A stretch of DNA of 54,613 nucleotides. Origin: an uncultured Cytophagaceae bacterium (lineage in GTDB: Bacteria; Bacteroidota; Bacteroidia; Cytophagales; Spirosomataceae). This document shows, piece by piece, positions 43,069 through 52,835 of this stretch (positions within the stretch are counted from its first letter, which is position 1; the number at the start of each line of letters is the position of its first letter). The translations under genes and the position numbers were made by a program. Under the pieces are notes generated by a model. That model made no database searches, was not told the DNA's origin, and saw only the letters and a program-made list of their open reading frames with translations. The stretch spans positions 1 to 54,613 of the forward strand of contig CAIUGL010000019.1 of assembly GCA_903898715.1 (NCBI GenBank). Direction: 5' to 3'.

Positions 43069-44079
43069 ATGATTGGAGTTCTACTTGTGAATTTGGGTAC
43101 GCCGGATAATCCGAAAACCCCAGCTGTACGTAAATATCTACGTGAATTTTTAATGGATGGTCGGGTAATCGATTTTCCTTACATCTTTCGTACGATTCTA
43201 GTAAATGGAATTATTGCACCTTTTCGTGCGCCAAAATCCGCTAAGATCTACCAAGAATTGTGGGATGAGCGTGGTTCACCCCTCAAATATTATGGGGAAG
43301 ATGTCGCCGTAGATTTGCAAGAAAAGCTTGGCGATGCGTACTATGTGCGATTAGCGATGCGCTATCAGTCTCCAGATATGAAGTCGGCCTTAGCCGACAT
43401 GCAGTCTAAAAACCTCAAGAAATTAATTGTCATTCCATTCTTTCCGCAGTATGCTTCTGCTACAACAGGATCTGTTTATGAGCGTGTGATGGAATTAATG
43501 AAAGACTGGCAAGTGATGCCGGCGCTTTCGATGGTTAGCTATTTTTACGATCATCCTGATTTTGCCAAGTATTTTGCAGCCAAAGCGGCCAACTACCAAA
43601 AGGATGTTGATTTCGATTATTATTTATTCTCCTATCATGGAGTCCCTGAGCGTCACATTCGCAAAGGAGATTATACGAAGAATACCTGTGTTTTTGGTAC
43701 GTGTTGTGAAACCATCACTGAGAAAAATCATGGCTGTTATCGGGCGCAATGCCACGAAACAACCCGTCGGATTGCTGTCGAGATGGGCTTAAAGCCTGGG
43801 ACATATAGTACTGCTTTTCAAAGCCGACTAGGTCGTGATCCGTGGTTACAGCCTTATACGGATGATACCATCAAGAAGCTCGTTGCCGAGGGAAAAAAGA
43901 AGATTCTTGCGTTCTCACCAGCCTTCGTGGCAGATTGTTTGGAAACGACGATTGAAGTAGGAGAGGAGTACAAGGAATTGTTTGAGGAAGCGGGCGGAGA
44001 ACATTGGCAGTTGGTGGAAAGCCTCAACAATTCCCCTGAATGGGTAGGTATTTTAGAGGACCTGGTTAAAAAATCATAA
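43069..44079 (+). CDS. hemH: ferrochelatase
   Basis: A 336-residue enzyme that inserts iron into protoporphyrin IX (or coproporphyrin III) as the last step of haem synthesis. Motifs are GVLLVNLGTPDNP at the start, IPFFPQYASATTGSV, and FSYHGVPERHIRKGD, with the metal-site His190. AFSPAFVADCLETTIEVGEE follows near 290, with the conserved glutamate. A cysteine cluster (C207, C212, C213, C223, C228, in TCVFGTCCETITE and GCYRAQCHE) lies after the catalytic His, where some bacterial ferrochelatases bind a [2Fe-2S] cluster. The upstream 20 bases hold CAACTTTG, one mismatch from a Bacteroidota -7 box, so a very short leader is possible. An EamA carrier gene follows after one base. Confidence 0.96.
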   Translation: MIGVLLVNLGTPDNPKTPAVRKYLREFLMDGRVIDFPYIFRTILVNGIIAPFRAPKSAKIYQELWDERGSPLKYYGEDVAVDLQEKLGDAYYVRLAMRYQSPDMKSALADMQSKNLKKLIVIPFFPQYASATTGSVYERVMELMKDWQVMPALSMVSYFYDHPDFAKYFAAKAANYQKDVDFDYYLFSYHGVPERHIRKGDYTKNTCVFGTCCETITEKNHGCYRAQCHETTRRIAVEMGLKPGTYSTAFQSRLGRDPWLQPYTDDTIKKLVAEGKKKILAFSPAFVADCLETTIEVGEEYKELFEEAGGEHWQLVESLNNSPEWVGILEDLVKKS

Positions 44080-44080
44080 C

Positions 44081-44950
44081 ATGTTGTATTTAATTTTAAG
44101 TGTCATTTTCTCTGTGCTTTTGCTGGTGAATTTTAGAGCACACGCGCGCTTTAAGGTGGATACACGGATAGCTATTTTGTTGAACTATCCGGTTTGTTTT
44201 TTGACGGCCTACTTTCACCAACCATCTGCCATTCCGTTTCATTGGCCTGCTGCTTCAGATACAGCTTTATTAATGGCGATGGGCATTGGCTTTGTGATTA
44301 CGTTTTTACTTTCAGGATTCTCGACACAGAAGAATGGTATGGCGCCTACGTCGCTGGCCAATAATATATCGTTGGTAATTCCGGTGCTCATCAATTTGTT
44401 TATTCTAAAAACGGGTGGTGAAATCACCTGGTCGATTGCGGCGGGATTAGCGTTCTCATTCGCGGCGATTTATTTCTGTAGTCCGCAGGTGGATGCGTCG
44501 AGCGATACGAAACCAGTTGTTGCGTTGTTATTAGCCGTATTTGTAGCTTACGGGCTTACGAACACACTTTTTAGTTATTTGAATAGCACCTTGACTGCGC
44601 AAGTTGGCGGTACACTTCCCTTCATCATGATGTTGTTGATCGGCTCGATGGCTAGTTCATTGATCGTGCTTGTTTGGAAGTCGGCGAACGGCACCCTCAA
44701 CTGGAATCGCAATTCCGTTTTAGCTTCTATCCCGTTGGGCTTACCCAATTTCTTCTCGTTCTATTTCTTATTGAAGGCATTAGACGCATACCAAAACAAT
44801 GCGGCAGTGGTATTGACCATGTACAATTTGAGCGTGATTTTACTGAGTGCCGTTACGGCCTATGTGTTTTTCAAAGAGCGCCTAACGCGCAAGCAATGGC
44901 TGGGTTTGGCGGTGGGTTGTGTGGGGATTGCGCTTCTCAATGGACTTTAG
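44081..44950 (+). CDS. EamA/DMT-family membrane transporter
   Basis: A 289-residue protein of about ten hydrophobic helices in two halves, as in drug/metabolite transporters. The first half starts MLYLILSVIFSVLLLVNFRAHA, and the second ends TAYVFFKERLTRKQWLGLAVGCVGIALL, the usual EamA repeat ending (FKERLTxxQxxGxxxxxxGI). Other recognisable pieces are GMAPTSLANNISLVIPVLI and LDAYQNNAAVVLTMYNLSVILLS. Substrate is unknown. The stop codon TAG lies in the first word (GGACTTTAGACATTGG) of repeat tract C, which also contains the stop of the convergent yicC gene. Confidence 0.85.
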   Translation: MLYLILSVIFSVLLLVNFRAHARFKVDTRIAILLNYPVCFLTAYFHQPSAIPFHWPAASDTALLMAMGIGFVITFLLSGFSTQKNGMAPTSLANNISLVIPVLINLFILKTGGEITWSIAAGLAFSFAAIYFCSPQVDASSDTKPVVALLLAVFVAYGLTNTLFSYLNSTLTAQVGGTLPFIMMLLIGSMASSLIVLVWKSANGTLNWNRNSVLASIPLGLPNFFSFYFLLKALDAYQNNAAVVLTMYNLSVILLSAVTAYVFFKERLTRKQWLGLAVGCVGIALLNGL

Positions 44951-45113
44951 ACATTGGACTTTGGACCTTAGACGTTTGATGATGTTTTATTCCTACTACA
45001 AAACTTTTTCTAACGTCTAAAGTCTAACGTCTAAAAGACGCGTTTATCGCGTCTCTATAAATTTCTCCAACGTCCAACGTCCAGCGTCCAGCGTCAAACG
45101 TCTAAAGAACATT
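44941..45113. repeat. degenerate short-word repeat tract C
   Basis: Between the convergent EamA and yicC genes. The left part holds GGACTTTAGACATTGG and ACCTTAGACGTT, the right part the complementary orientation (AACGTCTAAAGTCTAACG, CCAACGTCCAGCGTCCAG), so the tract is an imperfect inverted repeat. Both genes use a TAG inside the same word (CTTTAGACATT and CTTTAGACGTT) as stop. The words match those in tracts A and B. A separate 7-bp hairpin, AGACGCG-TTTAT-CGCGTCT, lies at 45036-45054. Confidence 0.9.
45036..45054. terminator. possible terminator hairpin in tract C
   Basis: A perfect 7-base-pair GC-rich stem with a 5-base loop between converging genes. No long T run follows on either strand, so termination is uncertain. 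Confidence 0.35.
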
Positions 45114-45992
45114 CGCCGTTTGCTCCTTTATCTTCTCCAACTCATCCTTCATGTTCACCACAAGGTGCTGAATTTGCGAGTCATTTGCCTTAGATCCAAT
45201 CGTATTAATTTCCCGACCAATCTCCTGCGCCATGAAGTTTAATTTCTTGCCATTCCCTTCTGCAAGGATGTCGATAAAGTAGCCCAAGTGCGTATTTAAA
45301 CGTACTTTTTCTTCCGATATGTCGAACTTTTCGATGTAGTAAACAACTTCTTGTTCGAAACGATTTTTGTCGAAATCTTCGTTTAGGCCGAGCTCCAACA
45401 AAGATTTTTTCATGCGCTCCCGGATACCCGGCATACGCACTAAATCTTGTTCCGTTACCTGTTGTAAACCTGAGGCGATGGAAGCAATGTATTCTCTGAA
45501 TTTGTCTTCAACAATCTTACCCTCACGCGCACGGAACTCTTTACACTCGGCTATCGCCTCTTGAATCGCTTCGTAAATCACCTGCCATAAGGCTTCGATT
45601 TCCTCTTCGGATTCTTCTTTCGTTTCTTGTGAAATACTTGACGGTACATTCAATGCCTGCAAATACAAGGCACCTTCATCTAAATTAGATACACCTAATT
45701 CGGCCGCCACACGTTTTAATTCCGCATAATACAATGCAATCTGACCCTGTGGTAAAATGCTTACCTCAGCGCCATCATGATTCTTTTGAATCTGTACGCT
45801 TAATTCAATTTTTCCGCGCTCTAATTGTTGTGTTAAGAAATTACGAATTTCGATTTCGCGTGCAGAAATGGATTTGGGAAGCCGACAAAATATATCCGTA
45901 AACTTCGAATTTAAGGTTTTAACCTCAACCCGAATTTGTAACTCTTGCGCCTCTTTTTGGGATTTCCCAAAACCGGTCATTGAATAAATCAT
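45102..45992 (-). CDS. yicC: YicC-family endoribonuclease
   Basis: A 296-residue protein with the YicC hallmarks: [20 protein letters not shown] at the start, [19 protein letters not shown] (the conserved R-x-x-N-x-R/K region), and a C-terminal half with [44 protein letters not shown] and [20 protein letters not shown]. The family has been described as RNA endonucleases that help turn over small RNAs. It overlaps the preceding yfhO-like gene by four bases (ATGA), and its own stop (TAG) lies at the edge of repeat tract C. Confidence 0.94.
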   Translation of the reverse strand: MIYSMTGFGKSQKEAQELQIRVEVKTLNSKFTDIFCRLPKSISAREIEIRNFLTQQLERGKIELSVQIQKNHDGAEVSILPQGQIALYYAELKRVAAELGVSNLDEGALYLQALNVPSSISQETKEESEEEIEALWQVIYEAIQEAIAECKEFRAREGKIVEDKFREYIASIASGLQQVTEQDLVRMPGIRERMKKSLLELGLNEDFDKNRFEQEVVYYIEKFDISEEKVRLNTHLGYFIDILAEGNGKKLNFMAQEIGREINTIGSKANDSQIQHLVVNMKDELEKIKEQTANVL

Positions 45993-48436
45993 GCCTCTGT
46001 TTTTGTTTGTTTTTTTAGCGTAAGACCAATGGCCAATGCGATAAATAAGATTAATCCGATGGACGCGAATCCGTCGACTTTTTGACCCATTTCAACTGAA
46101 TAGGGTTCAAATTTAAATTCAACCGTATGTTTTCCCGCCGGTATCACCAAGCTGCGCAAAACGTAATTCGCACGTGCATGCTTCACTTCTTTGCCATCTA
46201 TATAGGCCTTCCAATCTTTATTGCCGCGGTAATAAATCTCCGAAAATACAGCTAAACCAGTTTTAGACGCATTAGCTGAATAGGTCAAGTGATTCGGTTG
46301 ATAGGTTTGAAGCTGTATCGTAGACACGGCTGATGAATCCAAAATTGCCGCACCAATGACCTCTCGATCCTGCTCTTCTAAAATGACTTGCGATGCTGGA
46401 TTGATTTTTTCAATGCCATTCAAGGCCTCATCCGCATTTTTCGCCCATTGAATCGATTGCACAAACCAAGCATTACCCAAGGCACCCGGATTCAGTTGTA
46501 CGGCCGGTTGGCCCGCTGAATCTGCGCCAATAATATACTTAGTATTCAACATGTTCAATACGTTCATTTGGCCTGGATTACCTGCGAAATATTTCTCGAC
46601 CAATTCCTGGTAACGGCGCAATTTTGCTGCGTGATAACCACCTAATGATTGATGGTAATAACTCGTCGTCGCATCATTCATAAATGATACCGTCGAGTTT
46701 AAGACACGAAATGTTCCTTTGTCCGCTAATATTTGTTGGTCTGCGGCCGTTGGCAAAACCTGCTCCTCCAACGTACTTTTAGAAACAAATGCCTCTTTAC
46801 CAAAATACCGTTTGGCTACTGGCGTTAGGTCAAAAATGCCTAACAATACAATTCCAATCACCCAAACAGATTTCTTAACCTTCGCAATACTCGCACTGTA
46901 AACGAGTGCGGCACCCAACAAAATAATAATCAAACTTCTGAAGGCATCCGATTGAAACAAATCAATCCGATCCAAACGTATGCTATTCCAAATGGCTGAA
47001 TTCAACGCGGCATCTTGAATGATGGCTGCTCCATCCTGCGCTCCTTTGAAATCAAAAAATAAATCAGGCAGCATCCCGAATAACAAACATAAGCCACCAC
47101 TAAGTCCTAGGGCATAAAGTAGCGGTTTCTTAATTTCAGCTAGAGTTGGTTTGTGTTTCGCTAATTGAATCAAGCCCATCAACCCCAAACTCACCATCCC
47201 AAACTGCACAAATGACAAGACCATCGTAATCGCACGGAACTTATTGAACATCGGGATGTAGTCAAACCAAACGTAATTCAAGGCAAAATTCTTGCCCCAT
47301 GCCATCGTTAAAAACAAGGTGGTAATTCCTAGAATCCACCATTTTTCACCTGATTTAACATAAAAGGCTGCGAATAAAAACAAGAAGATTACCAAGGCAC
47401 CGGCATATGCTGGCCCAGCCGTATACGACTGCTCGCCCCAATAGGTTGGCGCTTTTTCCACAAATCCCAATACCTGATCTTCCGGAAATCCCGCATCCAC
47501 CATCGTTTTGTAGGTGGCCGATTTCGTTCCTCCTAAATCTCCTTGGGACGCCCCACCTTTGAAATTAGGAATTAATAATGTCCCTGTTTCCGATAAACCA
47601 TACGACCAATCGAACGCGTAGCCACTGTCTAATCCATCTCCACGTTTGGCATTGGCTGCTAATTCAGATTTTCCACGGGTTGTCTCTTTGGCATAATCAT
47701 AGTTATTCCAAAGACGCATGCCGTGTGTTCCGATCGCTAAAATTAAGCCAAGGCCTAGCAATAATCCGCGGGAATACCAGTCTTTCAGTGTTTTGTTCTG
47801 AAATGAATGCACCAACATATAAAGCTTGTATGCCCCGATGATGAAGAATAAATAATAGGTAATCTGGACGTGGTTGGCATATAATTCCAACGCCATTGCT
47901 AACGCAAAAACCGCAGCGCCAAGCCATTTATATTTGCCCCAACACATCCGAATTCCAGCTAGGACCATCGGTGCATAAGCTAATGCCAATACTTTAGACG
48001 TGTGTCCCGCCGGGATAATGACCAAATTATAAGTCGCAAAGGCGTAAAATACCGCTCCAGCGAATCCGAGTAGGGGTGACGCTCCCAGGGCCCAGAGGAA
48101 TAAATACATGCCCAATAACTGGAGAATCAATAAATTGACCGGAGTTGGGAATAGATTGGTAATAAAACCGCCTAGGTAACTCGAAATGCTATACGGATAG
48201 GATCCGGAAATTTGGTAGGTAGGCATACCCCCAAACATCGAATTTGTCCACCACGCATCTGTACCCGACGATTTTTTAAATTGAATGCTCTCCTGTGCCG
48301 CCGCCTGAGCCTGCTGAATATCGTGCTGAACCAATACCTTCCCCTGCAAAATAGGTCCGCAGTAAATAAAGGCAATGACGATAAAGCCAAGAATAACGAG
48401 TCCATGGGGGACAAAGGAGCGCAAATCAATTTTCAT
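45989..48436 (-). CDS. YfhO-family large membrane protein
   Basis: An 815-residue protein with roughly 12-14 hydrophobic helices and a long hydrophilic C-terminal segment before a last helix, similar to YfhO proteins of Bacteroidota and Firmicutes. Recognisable pieces are [36 protein letters not shown] (the family's WTxxxFxGMPxY) near residue 65, [17 protein letters not shown], and a final [21 protein letters not shown] near 775. In Bacillus, YfhO transfers sugars to lipoteichoic acid; in Bacteroidota the role is not known but glycosyl transfer across the membrane is plausible. It starts six bases after the FKBP gene and overlaps yicC. Confidence 0.87.
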   Translation of the reverse strand: MKIDLRSFVPHGLVILGFIVIAFIYCGPILQGKVLVQHDIQQAQAAAQESIQFKKSSGTDAWWTNSMFGGMPTYQISGSYPYSISSYLGGFITNLFPTPVNLLILQLLGMYLFLWALGASPLLGFAGAVFYAFATYNLVIIPAGHTSKVLALAYAPMVLAGIRMCWGKYKWLGAAVFALAMALELYANHVQITYYLFFIIGAYKLYMLVHSFQNKTLKDWYSRGLLLGLGLILAIGTHGMRLWNNYDYAKETTRGKSELAANAKRGDGLDSGYAFDWSYGLSETGTLLIPNFKGGASQGDLGGTKSATYKTMVDAGFPEDQVLGFVEKAPTYWGEQSYTAGPAYAGALVIFLFLFAAFYVKSGEKWWILGITTLFLTMAWGKNFALNYVWFDYIPMFNKFRAITMVLSFVQFGMVSLGLMGLIQLAKHKPTLAEIKKPLLYALGLSGGLCLLFGMLPDLFFDFKGAQDGAAIIQDAALNSAIWNSIRLDRIDLFQSDAFRSLIIILLGAALVYSASIAKVKKSVWVIGIVLLGIFDLTPVAKRYFGKEAFVSKSTLEEQVLPTAADQQILADKGTFRVLNSTVSFMNDATTSYYHQSLGGYHAAKLRRYQELVEKYFAGNPGQMNVLNMLNTKYIIGADSAGQPAVQLNPGALGNAWFVQSIQWAKNADEALNGIEKINPASQVILEEQDREVIGAAILDSSAVSTIQLQTYQPNHLTYSANASKTGLAVFSEIYYRGNKDWKAYIDGKEVKHARANYVLRSLVIPAGKHTVEFKFEPYSVEMGQKVDGFASIGLILFIALAIGLTLKKQTKTEA

Positions 48437-48442
48437 AGGATG

Positions 48443-48871
48443 CTATTGAATACTTACTAATTCCAATTCAAATGTTAAATCACGACCAGCTAATGGGTGG
48501 TTCGCGTCCAACGTCACATGTGTTTCTGTCAAATCAGTAATCATCACTTCCACTACCTGGCCACCATCTTGGTGCATGCTCAATGAAGCACCTAATTCCA
48601 ATTCAATATGTGGAGGAATTTGCGTGCGCTCGATAGTCAAGGTATTTTCTGGCGAATGCTCACCATACGCTTCTGCCGCAGGGATCACAATTGTTTTTTT
48701 CTCACCAATGCGCATGCCCGTCACACCATCATCAAATCCTTTGATGACCATACCCGAACCTAATTGAAATTCTAATGGAGTGCGGCCAACCGATGAATCA
48801 AAAATAGAACCATCATCGTGTTTTCCTGTGTAATGTACGGCAACCTTGTCGCCCGTTTTAGCTAATGACAT
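48443..48871 (-). CDS. SlyD-like FKBP peptidyl-prolyl isomerase
   Basis: A 142-residue cytoplasmic protein. The FKBP part has VAVHYTGKHDDGSIFDSS, PLEFQLGSGMVIKGFDDGVTG and AAEAYGEHSPENTL. The insert (about residues 70-125, LGASLSMHQDGGQVVEVMI) is the IF chaperone domain of SlyD, and NHPLAGRDLTFELELVSI is the characteristic end. It lacks the histidine-rich metal-binding tail of E. coli SlyD, like most short members of this group. The enzyme speeds proline isomerisation and prevents aggregation. It is encoded six bases before the yfhO-like gene. Confidence 0.93.
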   Translation of the reverse strand: MSLAKTGDKVAVHYTGKHDDGSIFDSSVGRTPLEFQLGSGMVIKGFDDGVTGMRIGEKKTIVIPAAEAYGEHSPENTLTIERTQIPPHIELELGASLSMHQDGGQVVEVMITDLTETHVTLDANHPLAGRDLTFELELVSIQ

Positions 48872-48979
48872 AAATGTAAATTTGACCTTAGGCGCTAGAC
48901 CCTAAGCATATTAATGAGTAGTAATTGAAATGGACTCAAGTCTCTAGCCTCTTGGGTCGAACATAAGCCGTAAAGTTCA

Positions 48980-49495
48980 CTAATTTTTTTCCTTTTTCAT
49001 AGAGGAAATAGGCCGACAATAAAGATTTAGGTAGCTGTTCGAAAGCGTGTCTCCGAAATACTTGGCCGTTTCAAAATCCGCACAAGCTTCATCAAATAGC
49101 CCGACATGCACGAGCTTCACGCCACGATTGTAATAGGCTTCGCGCCAGTAGGGTTCTAATTCAATAGCGCGCGAAAAATCATCGATCGAGCCCCGGTTAT
49201 TTCCATACAACGATTTGAAGTAGGCCCGGTAAAAATAGTAGTTCGGTTGCTCCGAATCCAACTTAATCGCTCGAGTCAAATCCGCAATCGCTCCCGTATA
49301 ATTATCTAAAAAACCTCGGCTCAATCCCCGTGCATAATACGTATCTGAATTGCGTGGATTTCGATCTAACGCAAAGTTGAAGGATTCAATGGCTTCTTTG
49401 TATTGACCCTCCTTGAGCTGACGGATGCCTAGATTGTATTCCGACTGGCAAGCGAACAGTAAGCTGATGACCAATAAAATCCCAATGTACCGCAT
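48980..49495 (-). CDS. TPR lipoprotein
   Basis: The ATG at 49495 gives 171 residues starting MRYIGILLVISLLFAC, a lipoprotein signal with Cys16; longer open frames run into mutS2. The mature protein contains about three to four TPR units: YNLGIRQLKEGQYKEAIESF, PRNSDTYYARGLSRGFLDNY, QPNYYFYRAYFKSLYGNNRG and WREAYYNRGVKLVHVGLFDEA. These helix pairs usually bind other proteins. It starts one base after the mutS2 stop and ends the pdxA/mutS2 operon. Role unknown. Confidence 0.85.
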   Translation of the reverse strand: MRYIGILLVISLLFACQSEYNLGIRQLKEGQYKEAIESFNFALDRNPRNSDTYYARGLSRGFLDNYTGAIADLTRAIKLDSEQPNYYFYRAYFKSLYGNNRGSIDDFSRAIELEPYWREAYYNRGVKLVHVGLFDEACADFETAKYFGDTLSNSYLNLYCRPISSMKKEKN

Positions 49496-49496
49496 G

Positions 49497-51929
49497 TTAC
49501 CTAAATTGAATGATTGAAATTCCCGCGCCACCCCGGTCGGCATGCTCATCCTGCACCGACTTAATTTCACGGTAGCGTTTGAGTTGTTCTTTCACTAGCG
49601 CACGTAAAATGCCATCGCCTTTGCCGTGCAAAATATGTACTTCCGGAACGCCCAATAAAATGGCGTCGTTCATGTATTGATCTAAAATCACATAGACTTC
49701 TTCGCCACGTTTTCCGCGCACATCGAGCGTTAATGAAAACTGTGCCATCCGACTATTCATATCGATGCCCTTCATCGCAACGCGCGTTGCCTTTTCAGCT
49801 TTCGGTGTAGCTGTCTTTTCCAAACGATTTAACTTGATCGTACTACGAATGGAGCCTAAGGCAACCACAGCATCTTTACCTTTTAATTCGAGTACTTGAC
49901 CTACAGCCCCTTCACCATCCGCTTGTTTGATCGCCACCCAAGAACCCACCTCGATGAGGCCAGTTGGCTTGGCTATCACTGGCTTCGGTTCTATTTTCTT
50001 CACTGGATTGGCCAATTTCTCCGTAGCAAATTCAGTCAATGTGTTTCGAATTGCCTTCGTGGCTTCTTTCTCTGCAGATTTCTCCTTGATCTCCCGAATG
50101 GTTTGTTCGATCTTTTGGTTGGCATCTTTAATGAGTTGTTTCGCTTCCGCTTTGGCGGAATTAAGCAGGCGTTTTTGGTCTTCCTCTAGTAATTGTTTAA
50201 GGCTAGCATATTGTTCTTTGATGCGTTCTGCTTGCGCTAATTGGGCCGCTAAACTACTATTTTTGCTTTCCCAAATTTGCTTTTCCGTCTCCGTTTCCAT
50301 CAACAGCTTATCAAAATCCACTTGGTTTTTTCCCAGTTTTTTTCGTGCATTTTCGATGATCTGCGTAGGTAGACCAATTTTTTGGGCTATTTCAAAGGCG
50401 AAGGAGCTACCCGGTTTCCCCATATCCAAAATGAATTGAGGCTCTAAATGGGTGGTGTCATAACGCATGGCCGCATTAAATAATCCCGCCTTGCGATCTG
50501 CCAAACTCTTCAAATTGCCAAAGTGCGTGTTGATAGCGCCATAGGAACCTTTGTCGGCCAACTTCTCTAAGATCGATTCCGCAATCGCCCCGCCCAACGA
50601 CGGTTCTGTTCCTGTTCCAAATTCATCAACTAGCAATAAGGTTTTCTCTTGCGCATGTTGTAAGAAATAGCGCATGTTGCTCAAGTGAGAGCTATACGTA
50701 CTTAGTTCGTTTTCTAGATTTTGCTCATCGCCCATATCTAGAAATATTTGATCGAAGAATCCCATGGTTGATCCTTCAGCCACAGGTACTAAACAACCCG
50801 CTTGAAACAAATATTGCAACAGTCCGATGGTACTTAAGGTAACTGATTTACCTCCCGCATTCGGTCCTGAAACGACCATGATGCGTTTTTGTGCATCCAA
50901 GGTAATGTCTAACGGTTTGATTTTTTTGCCAATTTTCGCAAGCGATTCCTCTAAAATCGGATGTCTCGCCGCACGCCATTCGACATGAGGTGTCGCTTGA
51001 ATATGTGGCAAAATAGCGTCATGCTCGATGGCCCAAACCGCTTTTGCCCGGACAAAGTCAATCACGCCTAACCATTGAAACCAGGCGGCGAGCATGGGAA
51101 CTAATGGGCGCACGCGATCCGATAATCGGCTTAATATTTGAATGATTTCACGTCGTTCCGCAGACTCGAGTGACTTAATTTCGTTGTTTAAAACAAGGGC
51201 ATCGGCAGGTTCCAGGTAAACAGTTTTCCCTGTATCCGACTCGTCTTGTACGAATCCTTTGATTTTTCGTTTGTGCTCGGCAGCTAATGGGATAACCATC
51301 CGGCCATTCCGCAAGGTCAACGAAAAGTCTTTACTCACCCAGCCTTCCTTGTAGGCTTGTTGGATATATGAATCTAATTTTTTACGCAGGTTTTGTTCTT
51401 CTGCAAAACGTTTCCGTCTCAAGTCACCCAGGGCAGGAGAGGCCGTTTCTTTGATTTGACCATTCACGTCAAAAACACGGTCGAGCTCTTGGATAAGCGG
51501 AATAATTTGACGGAAATCTAATCCCATCTCCGTTTCTTTCGCTTGGTATTGCTGGGTTATCCGCTTGATTTCAGGGAATTTTTCCGCATCTAGATTCGTG
51601 AAAAAGCGAATCATCTGCACTAAAATATCCAGTCCGCGATGCCAATCCCGCCAGTCTTCCGGCGTCAAATAATGTCCTTCTAAACTCAATGGCGCGAACC
51701 AAGCACGCAAATCGTAATAATCTTGTTGGGGCCATTCGCCACCATGTTCCGCCATGATTTGTTTCATCTCATGTACTTGCGTAACCCAAGATGTAACGAC
51801 GGAATGGCGCGTGGAAAATTTCATTTTGGCTGCAAATTCAGCACCCATGGGGCTGAGGCACGCCTGCGAGATATCTCGCTGTATGTGGTCAAAACCTAAT
51901 TTTTCAGCAATATTTTCGGGGTAATTCAT
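49497..51929 (-). CDS. mutS2: MutS2 endonuclease/ribosome-rescue ATPase
   Basis: An 810-residue MutS2. The ATPase core has Walker A GPNAGGKSVTL near residue 355 (preceded by VVS), the signature QNLENELSTYSSHL and Walker B LLLVDEFGTGTEPSLGGAI. A long coiled coil (about 515-650) follows. The Smr domain ends the chain, with LDVRGKRGEEVY (the LDxRG motif, Val for Leu) and HILHGKGDGILRALV (HGKG). It lacks the mismatch-recognition domain I of MutS. MutS2 proteins limit recombination or, in Bacillus, detect collided ribosomes and split them; rqcH is at 21433 in the same window. It overlaps the upstream dehydrogenase gene by four bases. Confidence 0.96.
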   Translation of the reverse strand: MNYPENIAEKLGFDHIQRDISQACLSPMGAEFAAKMKFSTRHSVVTSWVTQVHEMKQIMAEHGGEWPQQDYYDLRAWFAPLSLEGHYLTPEDWRDWHRGLDILVQMIRFFTNLDAEKFPEIKRITQQYQAKETEMGLDFRQIIPLIQELDRVFDVNGQIKETASPALGDLRRKRFAEEQNLRKKLDSYIQQAYKEGWVSKDFSLTLRNGRMVIPLAAEHKRKIKGFVQDESDTGKTVYLEPADALVLNNEIKSLESAERREIIQILSRLSDRVRPLVPMLAAWFQWLGVIDFVRAKAVWAIEHDAILPHIQATPHVEWRAARHPILEESLAKIGKKIKPLDITLDAQKRIMVVSGPNAGGKSVTLSTIGLLQYLFQAGCLVPVAEGSTMGFFDQIFLDMGDEQNLENELSTYSSHLSNMRYFLQHAQEKTLLLVDEFGTGTEPSLGGAIAESILEKLADKGSYGAINTHFGNLKSLADRKAGLFNAAMRYDTTHLEPQFILDMGKPGSSFAFEIAQKIGLPTQIIENARKKLGKNQVDFDKLLMETETEKQIWESKNSSLAAQLAQAERIKEQYASLKQLLEEDQKRLLNSAKAEAKQLIKDANQKIEQTIREIKEKSAEKEATKAIRNTLTEFATEKLANPVKKIEPKPVIAKPTGLIEVGSWVAIKQADGEGAVGQVLELKGKDAVVALGSIRSTIKLNRLEKTATPKAEKATRVAMKGIDMNSRMAQFSLTLDVRGKRGEEVYVILDQYMNDAILLGVPEVHILHGKGDGILRALVKEQLKRYREIKSVQDEHADRGGAGISIIQFR

Positions 51930-52834
51930 AGCTGATAAAAGGCTTTAATTTTTTCGATGAGTGCGTCGTTTATTTTCCAATAACTTTCGCGGGTCCAGCC
52001 GGCAACATGCGGACTGAAAATAGTTTGAGGAAAGGCCGAAATAGCACTAAAACGTGCCTTTTCCGCGTCTGACCACCCTGCGATTTGCTCATTAGGCATT
52101 ACGTCCAAGGCTAGTCCAATTAGTTTACCTGATTGCAATCCCGCTAAAATAGCGTCCAATGAGCAAACGGCTCCGCGCGAGCTATTCATCAGGACGATTG
52201 GCTTTTTAAATTTCGAGATAAACTCAAGGTTCACCATGTCACGCGTTTCATCCGTGAGTGGTATATGCAACGAAAGGATATCGGCCTGATCAAAAATATC
52301 ATCCAAGCTATGCGTAGCCGGGGCATATTTGTCATAGGCTAGTATTTGCATATCAAAACCTTGCAATTTTTTAGCGAGGCTTTGACCCATGTTACCATAG
52401 CCGAAAATACCGAGTGTCTTTCCTTGTAATTCCCAACCGCGATTTCCTTCGCGATTCCAGTTTCCTGCCCGTACTTCGCTATCTGCTGTGTTAATTTTTC
52501 GTGCGATACTCAATAATTGGCCGATCACATGTTCACCCACCGCATCCCGATTGCCTTCATTGGCACTAAATACAGCGATCCCTTGCGCTTCGCAAAACAC
52601 AAGATCGATTAAGTCCAATCCTGCCCCTGCGCGGGCAATGAATTCCAAAGTTCCGGTGGAGATAAATTCAGCTGTAAGCGGTAATTTGGAACGTAGTACC
52701 AAACCTTGGTATCCTTGGATGTCTACCTCTGACGCGTTTAAATAGGGCTTTTCATCCACATCAAAACCCAATGCGCGCAACTCCTTCGCTAGGGAAGGGT
52801 GTACCTCATCGATGATTAAGACGCGTTTCGCCAT
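51926..52834 (-). CDS. D-isomer-specific 2-hydroxyacid dehydrogenase (SerA/PdxB-like)
   Basis: A 302-residue NAD-dependent dehydrogenase. The split catalytic domain starts KRVLIIDEVHPSLAKELRALG; the Rossmann domain has LGIFGYGNMGQSLAKKLQGFD. The catalytic Arg lies in MNSSRGAVCSLDAI (near residue 220), the Glu in LDVMPNEQIAGW (near 250), and the His in FSPHVAGWTRES (near 280). It lacks the ACT domain of long SerA forms. One base upstream is pdxA, so erythronate-4-phosphate dehydrogenase (PdxB role) is an attractive alternative to 3-phosphoglycerate dehydrogenase; both reactions are related and the protein is shorter than E. coli PdxB (378). The residues that would decide are not clear to me. 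It overlaps mutS2 by four bases. Confidence 0.9.
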   Translation of the reverse strand: MAKRVLIIDEVHPSLAKELRALGFDVDEKPYLNASEVDIQGYQGLVLRSKLPLTAEFISTGTLEFIARAGAGLDLIDLVFCEAQGIAVFSANEGNRDAVGEHVIGQLLSIARKINTADSEVRAGNWNREGNRGWELQGKTLGIFGYGNMGQSLAKKLQGFDMQILAYDKYAPATHSLDDIFDQADILSLHIPLTDETRDMVNLEFISKFKKPIVLMNSSRGAVCSLDAILAGLQSGKLIGLALDVMPNEQIAGWSDAEKARFSAISAFPQTIFSPHVAGWTRESYWKINDALIEKIKAFYQL

Positions 52835-52835
52835 A

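Noticed and set aside
48887-48906. Hairpin CTTAGG/CCTAAG between the FKBP and TPR lipoprotein genes
   Set aside because: The stem has only six pairs with an eight-base loop and no T run follows, so it is not a convincing terminator.
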